Source: Arsenophonus nilaparvatae
GTDB taxonomy: Bacteria; Pseudomonadota; Gammaproteobacteria; Enterobacterales; Enterobacteriaceae
Assembly (NCBI RefSeq): GCF_000757905.1
Contig: NZ_JRLH01000011.1
Length of the DNA stretch: 64,000 bases
Strand: one strand, 5' to 3'
Shown in pieces: positions 27,380 through 36,397 of this stretch. Position numbers and translations under genes: made by a program. Position 1 is the stretch's first letter, and every line of letters begins with the position of its first letter. The notes under the pieces are model-generated. The model searched no databases, had not been told where the DNA came from, and saw nothing but the letters and a program-made list of their open reading frames with translations.

Positions 27380-30214
27380 TTAGTAACCGCGTTTTAGGAT
27401 CGGTTTTAAAAATTGAGCAGTATGTGATTGCTTACATTTGACTATCTGCTCGGGTGTACCGGCAAATAAAATCTCACCACCACCACTACCGCCTTCAGGT
27501 CCCAGATCAACGATCCAGTCGGCGGTCTTAATCACATCTAAATTGTGTTCAATAATCACAATAGTATTGCCCTGATCACGGAGTTGATGTAATACATGCA
27601 ACAGTTGTTGAATATCAGCAAAATGTAAACCGGTAGTCGGTTCATCCAAAATATAGAGCGTTTGGCCGGTACCGCGTTTGGAAAGTTCGCGAGATAACTT
27701 AACCCGTTGTGCTTCACCACCCGATAAGGTTGTTGCGGATTGACCTAAACGAATATAGGAAAGCCCAACGTCGATCAATGTTTGCAATTTACGCGCTAAC
27801 GCTGGAACCGCAGCAAAATATTCACGTGCTTCCTCAATGGTCATTTCTAATACTTCGTGAATATTTTTACCTTTATATTTGATCTCTAACGTTTCACGAT
27901 TATAGCGTTTGCCCTTACAGTGATCACAGGGAACATAGACATCGGGCAGAAAATGCATCTCAACTTTGATCACGCCATCACCCTGGCAGGCTTCGCAGCG
28001 ACCGCCTTTGACATTAAAACTAAACCTTCCTGGTGTATAACCCCGCGCACGAGACTCGGGTACGCCGGCAAATAATTCACGTACTGGCGTAAATACGCCA
28101 GTGTAGGTGGCTGGATTGGAACGTGGCGTTCTGCCAATCGGGCTTTGGTCAATATCAATCACTTTATCGAAATACTGTAAACCTTCGATATCGGTGTAAG
28201 GTGCTGGAGTGGCATTAGTAGCTTTATTTAATTGACGCTGAGCAATAGGAAATAACGTATCATTAATTAAAGTTGATTTACCTGAGCCGGAAACGCCGGT
28301 AATACAGGTAAATAAGCCAACAGGCAACTCCAGCGTGACATTTTTTAGATTATTACCTTGTGCACCAATCAGTTTCAGGGTTTTTTCTGCATCGATAGCT
28401 ACTCGTTTGGGCGGGATGGCGATTTTACGTTCACCACTAAGGTATTTACCGGTTAATGAATCTGGATTGCTAATAATATCGTCCAGGTTGCCTTGAGCAA
28501 CAATGCGTCCTCCATGTATGCCGGCGCCTGGGCCGATATCGATAATGTGATCGGCAGCACGGATCGCATCTTCATCATGTTCCACCACTATAACCGTATT
28601 GCCTAAATTACGTAAATGCAGCAGAGTCTGTAACAACCGGTCATTATCTCGTTGATGTAAACCAATTGATGGCTCATCCAATACATACATGACGCCAACT
28701 AAACCGGCACCGATTTGGCTTGCCAGCCGAATGCGCTGTGCTTCGCCACCGGATAATGTTTCAGCTGAGCGGGAAAGAGACAGGTAATTTAATCCCACAT
28801 TGACCAAAAATTTTAACCGATCGTTAATCTCTTTCAGAATTTTTTCCGCAATTTGTGCCCGTTGCCCACTGAGCTGCAATGTTTGGAAAAATGTCATCGC
28901 ATGGCCGATACTAAAATCGGAAATTTCAGGCAGGGTGGTATTTTCAATAAATACATAACGGGCTTCTTGCCGTAAGCGGGTGCCATGGCAAGCAATACAT
29001 GGCCGATTATTGATATATTTTGCTAACTCCTCGCGCACCGCCATCGACTCGGTTTCTTTATAGCGACGCTCCATATTATGGATCACCCCTTCAAAAGGAT
29101 GGCATCTGACAGTAACATCACCGCGATCGTTTTGATATTTAAATTCAATCGCTTCTTTGCCGGAGCCATATAAGATCATTTGCTTGATCGATGGTTCTAA
29201 CGAACTAAACGTGGCTTCAACATCAAATTTATAGTGTTTAGCTAACGACTGTAGCATCTGGAAATAATAAAAATTACGGCGATCCCAACCACGAATTGCC
29301 CCGCCAGCTAAAGAAATTTCCTTATTTTGGATCACGCGTTCTGGATCGAAAAATTGTTGTACTCCGAGCCCATCACAGGAACTACAGGCACCCGCTGGAT
29401 TGTTAAAAGAAAACAGGCGCGGTTCTAACTCGCTCATGCTATAACCGCAGACAGGGCAGGCAAAATTAGCGGAGAAAACTAATTCGGTTGCCTGGTTGTC
29501 ATCCATATCAGTGATAACTGCAGTACCACCTGATAACTCAAGCGTGGTTTCAAACGATTCAGCTAGTCGTTGTGCCAGGTCAGCGCGAACTTTAAAACGA
29601 TCAACCACCACTTCAATGGTATGCTTTTTATGTAGTTCTAATTTAGGTGGATCGGATAGATCGCATACTTCACCATCAATGCGGGCGCGAATATAACCTT
29701 GGGCTGCCAGGTTATCCAGTAGCTTGATATGTTCACCTTTACGTTCTTTAACTACCGGTGCTAGCAACATTAGTCGCTTACCTTCCGGCAGCGCCAGGAC
29801 ATTATCAACCATCTGACTAACGGTCTGGGCGGCTAACGGAATATCGTGATCTGGACAGCGGGGTTCGCCGACACGGGCAAACAATAAACGTAAATAATCA
29901 TGGATTTCGGTAATGGTACCTACCGTTGAACGTGGATTGTGTGAAGTGGATTTCTGTTCAATTGAAATGGCTGGTGACAGCCCTTCAATATGATCAACAT
30001 CCGGTTTTTCCATTAAGGATAAAAACTGCCGAGCATAGGCAGACAGTGACTCAACATAACGGCGCTGACCTTCTGCATACAGGGTATCAAATGCCAGAGA
30101 AGATTTTCCTGAACCTGATAACCCAGTAATAACAATTAATTTATCGCGAGGAATAATTAAATTGATATTTTTTAAATTATGGGTGCGCGCACCTCTGACT
30201 TCAATGTTATCCAT
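27380..30214 (-). CDS. uvrA: Excinuclease ABC subunit A
   Basis: The damage-recognition ATPase of nucleotide excision repair, a 944-residue ABC dimer that loads UvrB. Both ATPase modules are complete: Walker A GLSGSGKSSL near the N-terminus and GVSGSGKSTL near residue 640, each with an LSGGEAQR signature and a Walker B VLDEPSIGLH or ILDEPTTGLH. Zinc-finger cysteines occur as CPVCGYS..CSSCDG and CEACQGDG..CDHCKG. The start is ATG 30214 (MDNIEVRGARTHNL), which matches E. coli MDKIEVRG; earlier in-frame ATGs are inside the promoter region. It is divergent from ssb across a LexA box, so DNA damage should induce it. Length and sequence indicate full function. Confidence 0.97.
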   Translation of the reverse strand: MDNIEVRGARTHNLKNINLIIPRDKLIVITGLSGSGKSSLAFDTLYAEGQRRYVESLSAYARQFLSLMEKPDVDHIEGLSPAISIEQKSTSHNPRSTVGTITEIHDYLRLLFARVGEPRCPDHDIPLAAQTVSQMVDNVLALPEGKRLMLLAPVVKERKGEHIKLLDNLAAQGYIRARIDGEVCDLSDPPKLELHKKHTIEVVVDRFKVRADLAQRLAESFETTLELSGGTAVITDMDDNQATELVFSANFACPVCGYSMSELEPRLFSFNNPAGACSSCDGLGVQQFFDPERVIQNKEISLAGGAIRGWDRRNFYYFQMLQSLAKHYKFDVEATFSSLEPSIKQMILYGSGKEAIEFKYQNDRGDVTVRCHPFEGVIHNMERRYKETESMAVREELAKYINNRPCIACHGTRLRQEARYVFIENTTLPEISDFSIGHAMTFFQTLQLSGQRAQIAEKILKEINDRLKFLVNVGLNYLSLSRSAETLSGGEAQRIRLASQIGAGLVGVMYVLDEPSIGLHQRDNDRLLQTLLHLRNLGNTVIVVEHDEDAIRAADHIIDIGPGAGIHGGRIVAQGNLDDIISNPDSLTGKYLSGERKIAIPPKRVAIDAEKTLKLIGAQGNNLKNVTLELPVGLFTCITGVSGSGKSTLINDTLFPIAQRQLNKATNATPAPYTDIEGLQYFDKVIDIDQSPIGRTPRSNPATYTGVFTPVRELFAGVPESRARGYTPGRFSFNVKGGRCEACQGDGVIKVEMHFLPDVYVPCDHCKGKRYNRETLEIKYKGKNIHEVLEMTIEEAREYFAAVPALARKLQTLIDVGLSYIRLGQSATTLSGGEAQRVKLSRELSKRGTGQTLYILDEPTTGLHFADIQQLLHVLHQLRDQGNTIVIIEHNLDVIKTADWIVDLGPEGGSGGGEILFAGTPEQIVKCKQSHTAQFLKPILKRGY

Positions 30215-30281
30215 ATACCACATCCCGGATGAGAACATATTCAAACAATAAATAAAACGTTTTATTATTACACAATTTTGG

Positions 30282-30297
30282 CTGAATGAATATACAG
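30282..30297. promoter_or_regulatory. LexA (SOS) box between uvrA and ssb
   Basis: CTGAATGAATATACAG on the plus strand reads CTGTATATTCATTCAG on the minus strand: CTG-N10-CAG, with a flanking TA. It is essentially the E. coli uvrA operator and sits in the same divergent uvrA/ssb gap. Confidence 0.92.
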
Positions 30298-30479
30298 TAC
30301 AGTATAGGGAATCATATTCTGCAATTTAATAGCCAAACTTGAAAAAATTTAGCAATATTGCAGTATAATTTTCTAAGGCGTTTCGCAAAGCGCAATGGCA
30401 ACGGTTTGGTTTGCATATTCAATAACGTGTTAGCATGTTAAACTAGCAATATTAAAAATTAATTCATCAGGAGTAGAGA

Positions 30480-31019
30480 ATGGCCAGCAGAGGCATTAAC
30501 AAAGTCATACTTATCGGCAACTTGGGACAAGATCCTGAAATTCGTTATATGCCAAATGGTGGTGCGGTTGCGAATCTTACTCTGGCAACCTCTGAAAGTT
30601 GGCGTGATAAGCAAAGTGGTGAAATGCGGGAAAAAACAGAATGGCACCGCGTTGTGATCTTTGGCAAGCTGGCGGAAGTGGCGGGTGAATATTTGCGTAA
30701 AGGTTCACAAGTTTATATAGAAGGCTCACTACAAACTCGTAAATGGCAAGATCAAAATGGCCAGGATCGCTACTCTACCGAAGTGGTGGTGAATATTGGT
30801 GGTACCATGCAAATGTTAGGTGCGCGTGGTGGCTCACAAGAAGGCATGCCACAAAATAATCCAGCGGGTGGTTGGGGGCAACCACAACAGCCGCAACAGC
30901 CACAACCAACTCAACAGTTTAGTGGTAACGCGCCAGCGCCTGCTGCCCATTCCGGTAAAACTGCTCCAGCTACACCAGCTGAGCCACCCATTGATTTCGA
31001 TGATGATATTCCGTTTTAA
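30480..31019 (+). CDS. ssb: Single-stranded DNA-binding protein
   Basis: A 179-residue tetrameric SSB that coats single-stranded DNA in replication and repair. The OB fold occupies residues 1-115, beginning ASRGINKVILIGNLGQDPEIRYMPNGG with the aromatic DNA-stacking positions kept (W55-like in TEWHRVVIFGKL). A Gly/Gln/Pro-rich disordered linker follows, and the acidic tip DFDDDIPF, which docks partner proteins, is intact. Length is close to E. coli (178). The ribosome site is AGGAG. It is divergent from uvrA and shares the SOS region. Confidence 0.97.
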   Translation: MASRGINKVILIGNLGQDPEIRYMPNGGAVANLTLATSESWRDKQSGEMREKTEWHRVVIFGKLAEVAGEYLRKGSQVYIEGSLQTRKWQDQNGQDRYSTEVVVNIGGTMQMLGARGGSQEGMPQNNPAGGWGQPQQPQQPQPTQQFSGNAPAPAAHSGKTAPATPAEPPIDFDDDIPF

Positions 31020-31056
31020 AAAATACATAGAGTTATTTGTTAAATTTCAATCTGTA

Positions 31057-31078
31057 AGCCCCGTGATTCGGGGTTTTC
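31057..31078 (+). terminator. Terminator after ssb
   Basis: CCCC (31059-31062) pairs with GGGG (31070-31073), extended by flanking AG/TT, and a short T tract follows. A second candidate stands 140 bases downstream. Confidence 0.65.
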
Positions 31079-31201
31079 CTTTATTTATAAATGTAATATC
31101 CACTTGAGAACTTTTTGGTTATCAGCCAAGTTTGTGATAAGTGTGAAGTTAAAAGAATCGGTGAGTCACTACCGCCAAGTGTGAAGTTAAAAAAATTATT
31201 A

Positions 31202-31225
31202 GCCTCGCTTTTGCGAGGCTTTTTG
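31202..31225 (+). terminator. Second intrinsic terminator downstream of ssb
   Basis: GCCTCGC and GCGAGGC form a stem with a TTTT loop followed by TTTTT. Just upstream AAGTGTGAAGTTAAAA occurs twice (near 31139 and 31179), suggesting a small duplication. Confidence 0.8.
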
Positions 31226-31248
31226 CTATTTGCTATCAAGGAGTTGAT

Positions 31249-31274
31249 TTGTGATGAATGATTTTTCATCACAA
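31249..31274. repeat. Inverted repeat upstream of ansB
   Basis: TTGTGATGA (31249-31257) and TCATCACAA (31266-31274) are perfect 9-base arms 8 bases apart. It is about 200 bases before ansB and could be an operator, but spacing does not suit CRP. Function unknown. Confidence 0.4.
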
Positions 31275-31470
31275 TTTTAAGGGCATTAAAGTCACAGCGT
31301 TTTTACATCCCCCTATCCAAACTTTTATTTTATTAAACAAATTCTTTTAATGTGACAGAACCGTTGTTTCTCCTCATTTTTCACTTAATTGTTTGATCTA
31401 AAAAGGCATTCCTTGTGTTTGCATCCTTGTATGATGCGCTGGCAATTTCGTTGTTTAAGGAGTACATAAA

Positions 31471-32523
31471 ATGAAAGTAAAAATGAAAATGAGCTTTTTG
31501 GCGCTGACCATCGGCGTTTCTTTCTCTTATGCAGCGCAGGCATTACCCAATATTACTGTCCTGGCAACCGGCGGGACTATCGCAGGCAGCGGAGATTCTC
31601 CGGTCAAAGCCAGTTACACTCCAGGAACAATCAAAGTCGATAAGCTCTTGGAGCTGGTGCCACAAATAAAGCAGGTTGCCAATGTTAAAGGCGAACAGGT
31701 GGTTAATGTCCGTTCGCAAGATATGGATACCTCTGTATGGCTCAAGCTGGCGAATAAAATAAACGCGCAGTGTCAGGACACTGATGGTTTTGTTATTACT
31801 CACGGTACTGATGCCATTGAAGAAACTGCCTATTTTCTAAACCTGACGGTGAAGTGTGAGAAACCTGTTGTGCTGACGGGGGCAATGCGTCCGGTTACTC
31901 AGCTCAGCTCTGACGCACCGGCAAATTTGTATGGCGCAATTCTGACGGCAGCATCACCGGCTAGCGCCGGGCGAGGTGTATTGCTCGTGATGAATAATAA
32001 GATCCTTGATGCTCGGGATGTGACGAAGATGAATTCGGAGAATTTGGAAGCGTTTCAGTCGATCCATTATGGAGCTTTAGGAGCTATCGCCGACAGCAAA
32101 GTCATTTATACCCGCACGCCTGTGCAAAAGCACACTACCCAAACACCGTTCGACGTTAGCAAGCTAACCCAACTGCCAGAGGTGGGTATTGTCTACAATT
32201 ACGCTAATGCATCTGACATTCCTGCCAAGGCCTTTATTGCCAACGGCTATCAGGGCATTGTCAGCGCGGGCGTTGGTAATGGCAATATCTCCCATGATCT
32301 ATTAAATACGCTATCTGATGCAAGTAAAAAAGGCATAGTTGTGGTGCGTTCCTCACGTGTTCCTTCCGGCGCAACTGCGCGTAATGGCGAAATTAATGAT
32401 GACAAATATGGCTTCGTTGCTTCTGGAACGTTAAGCCCCTATAAATCACGGGTGCTACTTATGCTAGCGCTGACACAAACAAAAGATCCAAACAAAATCC
32501 AACAATATTTCATGCAGTATTAA
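31471..32523 (+). CDS. ansB: Periplasmic L-asparaginase II
   Basis: A 350-residue enzyme that hydrolyses L-asparagine to aspartate and ammonia in the periplasm. A signal peptide of about 24 residues ends in AAQA. ITVLATGGTIAGSG starts the mature enzyme with the catalytic threonine, and FVITHGTDAIEETAYFL holds the second TDxxE active site. VVLTGAMRP and the C-terminal VRSSRVPSGATAR are typical. E. coli AnsB (348 residues) matches in length. GGAG precedes the ATG. In E. coli the gene is under FNR and CRP; I see no clear site here. It may feed on host asparagine. A terminator follows. Confidence 0.95.
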   Translation: MKVKMKMSFLALTIGVSFSYAAQALPNITVLATGGTIAGSGDSPVKASYTPGTIKVDKLLELVPQIKQVANVKGEQVVNVRSQDMDTSVWLKLANKINAQCQDTDGFVITHGTDAIEETAYFLNLTVKCEKPVVLTGAMRPVTQLSSDAPANLYGAILTAASPASAGRGVLLVMNNKILDARDVTKMNSENLEAFQSIHYGALGAIADSKVIYTRTPVQKHTTQTPFDVSKLTQLPEVGIVYNYANASDIPAKAFIANGYQGIVSAGVGNGNISHDLLNTLSDASKKGIVVVRSSRVPSGATARNGEINDDKYGFVASGTLSPYKSRVLLMLALTQTKDPNKIQQYFMQY

Positions 32524-32529
32524 TGATGA

Positions 32530-32552
32530 ACGGGGGCTTACGGCCCCGTTTT
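32530..32552 (+). terminator. Terminator after ansB
   Basis: ACGGGG-type stem pairing with CCCCGT around CTTACGG, followed by TTTT. It begins within ten bases of the ansB stop. Confidence 0.75.
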
Positions 32553-32890
32553 GCCCCCCTGCAGGTGTGTCTGGAAAAATTGGTCTGTCTGTTTGATAAA
32601 ATAAAAAATTTGAAAGTGTGCTATAGATATGAGTGGTCATTATTGTGAACCACTGAAACGAAAGTTACCAAAATCTAACAAATTAAAGTAATTGGATGTA
32701 ACGGAGTTTGAATTGTTGATGCTTGCGATTTGTTGTTAATCGGCAGACATTTTGAATTGCCCTTGATTACAGAACTCTGTTAAATTGAGCAACAACATAT
32801 CCATCTAAACTTCATATATCACCGAAGCCATCTCCTCACTTGCGAATGCTTTATTAGGTTTTATCAACATAACAATTATGGTATTAATCG
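32553..32890. other. Spacer between convergent ansB and the TetR gene
   Basis: About 340 bases. No open frame or RNA-like structure recognised. Confidence 0.35.
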
Positions 32891-33487
32891 CTACTTAATT
32901 GGCATCAATATTTTTTTGATTATATAAATAAATGATCCTAAACGATCAGCTAAATGGAACTCTGGCTCCATAAGATCACGACCGATTGCACCGTCAGCGA
33001 TGGTCATCAGCCAGGAAGCGGTATTTTCAATCGATAATTCTGGATCAATTTGGCCATTACTGACGCCATGCCTTAGGATATCAACCAGTCGTTGTCTGAC
33101 AATTTTTTCATTTTTAATAAAAGTGTTGTTAATTGCCGGGTTTCTACTGGCTTCAGCAATAATTTCCAGGCTTAGTCGGGCATAAGTTGGTTCATTATAA
33201 AGTTGTATCAGTCTGGTCATAATCGTGATAACCGTTTCGATGGTCGAATCGGTGACCTGTTCTAGCTGTAGTAGTGTGGCAAAATCGGCCTGATCTTGTA
33301 AGGCAATAGCTTCAATAATGGCATTTTTAGTTGGATAGTAATGAAATAAATTTCCGGGACTCATTCCAGCAGCTTTACATATTTCCGCCGTTGAAGTGGC
33401 ATGAAAGCCTTTTTCAACAAAACAGCGGATAGCTGCGGCAATGATCTGTTTTTTCTTAGCGCGCTGTTTTTCCGTTTGTTCAGTCAT
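32891..33487 (-). CDS. TetR/AcrR-family regulator
   Basis: A 198-residue repressor. The N-terminal helix-turn-helix domain covers residues 10-57 (IIAAAIRCFVEKGFHATSTAEICKAAGMSPGNLFHYYPTK pattern, in the AcrR group). The C-terminal all-helical domain binds an unknown ligand. The start at 33487 is supported by GGAG seven bases upstream; the longer frame to 33511 is not. It is divergent from an agmatine deiminase gene with about 155 bases between them, so it probably controls that gene or itself. The palindrome TTAACGTTAA (33572-33581) in the gap is a candidate operator but is short. Confidence 0.85.
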   Translation of the reverse strand: MTEQTEKQRAKKKQIIAAAIRCFVEKGFHATSTAEICKAAGMSPGNLFHYYPTKNAIIEAIALQDQADFATLLQLEQVTDSTIETVITIMTRLIQLYNEPTYARLSLEIIAEASRNPAINNTFIKNEKIVRQRLVDILRHGVSNGQIDPELSIENTASWLMTIADGAIGRDLMEPEFHLADRLGSFIYIIKKILMPIK

Positions 33488-33571
33488 ATTGATCTCCAAA
33501 TAAGTAGACAATAATTTTTAGACCGATTACTCTATCTATTTTAAAGCCAGAAATAAAGCGCTTTTCACTGG

Positions 33572-33581
33572 TTAACGTTAA
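33572..33581. promoter_or_regulatory. Possible TetR-type operator
   Basis: A perfect 10-base palindrome, TTAACGTTAA, in the gap between the divergent TetR and agmatine deiminase genes. TetR operators are usually longer, so this is only a candidate. Confidence 0.3.
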
Positions 33582-33642
33582 ATAGCGGTTTATTTTAGCT
33601 AGTTACTTGTTTGTTAAACTATTTTAATAGGATAGCGTGAAG

Positions 33643-34644
33643 ATGTATTATTTCCCGCACGAATCGCATGCACATACTTGCACTTGGATGTCATTTGGCA
33701 TGTCTACAACTATTTGGCCAAAAAAATTAATTGCCAGCTTACAGCAGAATTTAGCCGATATTGCATTAGCAATTGCAGAATTTGAACCGGTTAATTTATT
33801 GGTTACGCCTGAAAATTATCCCGTTGCCTGGAATTTACTTGGCAGCTCGGTGAACTATATTAAAGCACCACTTAATGATATCTGGCTCAGGGATAGTGGC
33901 GCTAATTTTGTGTTGGATAAAAGTTCGGGGCAGCTGGTAGCTATCGATTTTAATTTTAATGGTTGGGGCAATAAACAGCGGTATAATTTTGATCGTCATG
34001 TTGCCAAAATTATGGCGAACTACGCAGAAAGCCAATTAATTAAAGCAAATATTAACCTTGAAGGTGGTAGCATTGAAGTTAATGGCTCAGGAGTAGGAAT
34101 ATTTACCGAAAGTGCGATCTTAAATAGTGATCGTAATCCTAATTGTACGCGACAGCAAATAGAATATCAGTTAAAAACCTATTTAGGATTGACGGATATT
34201 ATCTGGTTAAAAGGTATTAAAGGTTATGATATTACCGATGGCCATATCGATTTTTATGCTCGTTTTATTAATGACAACAGTATTATTATTAGTCTGGAAA
34301 ACGATACTTATTCTTTTGATTATCGCGTTACCAGAGAGCATCAAAATAGCTTAATAGCGATGAATAAAATTAAAAATATAACCACATTAAATACGCCGCA
34401 AAATGTCAGAGTTAACCGTCAGCGCTATCCTGAATTTGCTGCCAGTTATGTTAATTATTATCTTTGTCATCAGGCAGTGATAATTCCGCAATTTGGCGAT
34501 CAAAACGCTGATAGCGCTGCGGTAGAAATATTAACGGACTGTTTTCCCAACCATAAAATTGTTCCTGTTAATATTGATACCATCGCTATTGGCGGTGGTG
34601 GTATTCATTGTGTGACGCAACAACAACCTAAAACCGCTATTTGA
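33643..34644 (+). CDS. Agmatine deiminase-family protein
   Basis: A 333-residue member of the peptidyl-arginine deiminase/agmatine deiminase fold, which hydrolyses agmatine to N-carbamoylputrescine and ammonia in polyamine synthesis. LNDIWLRDSGANFV, NLEGGSIEVNGSG and the DGHID histidine motif are the family landmarks, and GGGGIHCVTQQ at the end carries the catalytic cysteine. ATG 33643 is chosen because AGGATAG stands seven bases upstream, whereas the in-frame GTG at 33637 would be too close to it. Length is a little under the usual 350-370. No carbamoylputrescine hydrolase (aguB) is adjacent. A related peptidylarginine-type substrate cannot be excluded. Confidence 0.85.
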   Translation: MYYFPHESHAHTCTWMSFGMSTTIWPKKLIASLQQNLADIALAIAEFEPVNLLVTPENYPVAWNLLGSSVNYIKAPLNDIWLRDSGANFVLDKSSGQLVAIDFNFNGWGNKQRYNFDRHVAKIMANYAESQLIKANINLEGGSIEVNGSGVGIFTESAILNSDRNPNCTRQQIEYQLKTYLGLTDIIWLKGIKGYDITDGHIDFYARFINDNSIIISLENDTYSFDYRVTREHQNSLIAMNKIKNITTLNTPQNVRVNRQRYPEFAASYVNYYLCHQAVIIPQFGDQNADSAAVEILTDCFPNHKIVPVNIDTIAIGGGGIHCVTQQQPKTAI

Positions 34645-34682
34645 TAATAGCGGTTCTCCATCATAACCATAACACTGGCTAA

Positions 34683-36371
34683 TCAACGATCGATCTTCTT
34701 ATATAGCACCAAATTCTCTTTTGTTTCATCAGGGCGATGGCCGATCCAGAATATTTCCATACCAGGGGGAGGTTCTCTGACCTCTTTTGAAAGATCGAGC
34801 AGCCACCGGCAATTAGGCGGTGTTTCATAGTGATATTGTGATTGATGTAAAATTCCGGTGTAGTAGTAAAGCATTGGCGCTTCTGATTCCCCCACTTCAT
34901 GGGAGACCATACAGTCGGTAGGGAGAAATTCGCTGGCAATATGTTGTTTTAGATCGGCAAACACATTTTGATAACCTTTGGCGTAATCTATCCAGCCGAT
35001 AAAAAGTGTAAAGACTAATCCCCAGATAACAGTGAGTCCCAGACACCATATTTGAGCCGCTTTTAAAGCCAGCCGGTCGGCCAGAAAACATTTTTTAAAC
35101 AACCAGATCAATGTAATGGTTAACGCAAATAAAAATGCCATCCAAGAAAAGTGCGGCTGATAGCCGCTTGGCAACCATTGGCTAAAAATTGCCAGCAATT
35201 GGTGGTGTTTAGTCGAAAAAGATAACCCGTAACTAATCCATACCAGAGGGATGAGTAGGGAAAACAAAATTTGGCTGAAGTAATAACCAATTTTATATAA
35301 CAGCGATGGTAATAGACAAAAACAGTGGGTCGCTAATAATGCCATCGGTGCGATAAAAGGTAATAAATATAACGCACGGCCAGAGGCTGAGATTTGTAAC
35401 AAAATAACGCCTAGCAATACAAAACAGGTTGGTAAAAAAAGCCTATTGTCTGTTAGATTTTTTATTGGTTGTTTCAAAATAAAAATAATAGCTAAGATAC
35501 CTGATGGTAAGGCGAAAAGAAGTATTGCTTCAGGGATACGGAAGGCTTTTGCTTTTGCACCTAATTGTTCAACTGAAAAACCCAAAAAACGGCCAACATT
35601 ATTATCCCAAAACCAAACTTTAAATAATTCAGGGCTATCACGAAAAAGTAAAATTGGCCAGGGTAAAATTAAAATTAAAGACAGCAAGCCAGCAATAATA
35701 GCTAGATAATAATAGTGTTTATTGCGACAAGCTTTTAAACAAATCGGCGCTAAAATTAAACAGATCCAAATTAAGACAGGGATAAAAACTCCTTTTGATA
35801 GCATGGTAATAACGGTACCGGCACTTAACCAAAAGGTGGAAAAGAGATTTTTTTCCTGCTTAATTAAACCTAATAAGCCATATAAACCAATAATAGTGCC
35901 TGCTATCAAAGCAGTATCGGTAAACATATCGTGGCTATGACGTAATATACCCGGCGCTGAAGCAAATAATGCCAATGCTATCCAGATACGATAATCAGAG
36001 AAGCTGTCAGCGGAGAAGAAACGGCGAGCTAACAAAACAAAAAAAGATAAACTCAAAGCAGAAAAAAATAGCGTGGCCGTTCTGGCTGCATCATGCATGG
36101 GTAACCAAGAGGAAAACAGGTGGACAGCAGTGGTTGCAACCCAATAGTAGAGCGGGGGTTTTTCCATAAACGGTTGGCCGGCATTAGTGGGTATCAGCCA
36201 ATTACCTGTTTCATACATAGTTTGTATAATACCAAAACTATAATTTTCATCTTGCTTCCAAGGATTATGTCCAAAGATACCTGGCAGCAGGTAAATCAAC
36301 ATAAACAGTAAGAAACCGAATAGCGTTTTTATATCTGTTTTGGATAAAGGGTTGTTATTTATTATTGCCAT
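34683..36371 (-). CDS. ArnT/PMT-like membrane glycosyltransferase (GT39/GT83)
   Basis: A 562-residue polytopic inner-membrane protein of the ArnT/PMT superfamily, which transfers a sugar from a polyprenyl-phosphate donor to an acceptor such as lipid A. The first periplasmic loop has the acidic WKQDENYSFGIIQTMYETGNWLIP segment (aspartate/glutamate catalytic type) and the conserved GQPFMEKPPLYYW. About 12 hydrophobic segments follow and a soluble C-terminal domain of about 90 residues ends it. The sequence departs clearly from standard ArnT, so the sugar and target are unknown; E. coli arn genes are not nearby. It is convergent with the deiminase gene; an insertion sequence lies just upstream of its start. 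Confidence 0.78.
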   Translation of the reverse strand: MAIINNNPLSKTDIKTLFGFLLFMLIYLLPGIFGHNPWKQDENYSFGIIQTMYETGNWLIPTNAGQPFMEKPPLYYWVATTAVHLFSSWLPMHDAARTATLFFSALSLSFFVLLARRFFSADSFSDYRIWIALALFASAPGILRHSHDMFTDTALIAGTIIGLYGLLGLIKQEKNLFSTFWLSAGTVITMLSKGVFIPVLIWICLILAPICLKACRNKHYYYLAIIAGLLSLILILPWPILLFRDSPELFKVWFWDNNVGRFLGFSVEQLGAKAKAFRIPEAILLFALPSGILAIIFILKQPIKNLTDNRLFLPTCFVLLGVILLQISASGRALYLLPFIAPMALLATHCFCLLPSLLYKIGYYFSQILFSLLIPLVWISYGLSFSTKHHQLLAIFSQWLPSGYQPHFSWMAFLFALTITLIWLFKKCFLADRLALKAAQIWCLGLTVIWGLVFTLFIGWIDYAKGYQNVFADLKQHIASEFLPTDCMVSHEVGESEAPMLYYYTGILHQSQYHYETPPNCRWLLDLSKEVREPPPGMEIFWIGHRPDETKENLVLYKKIDR

Positions 36372-36397
36372 GAAATTAGATTAGTTAATTAAATAAA

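Noticed and set aside
31249..31274. CRP site upstream of ansB
   Set aside because: The TGTGA and TCACA arms are too far apart for CRP; kept only as an inverted repeat of unknown role.
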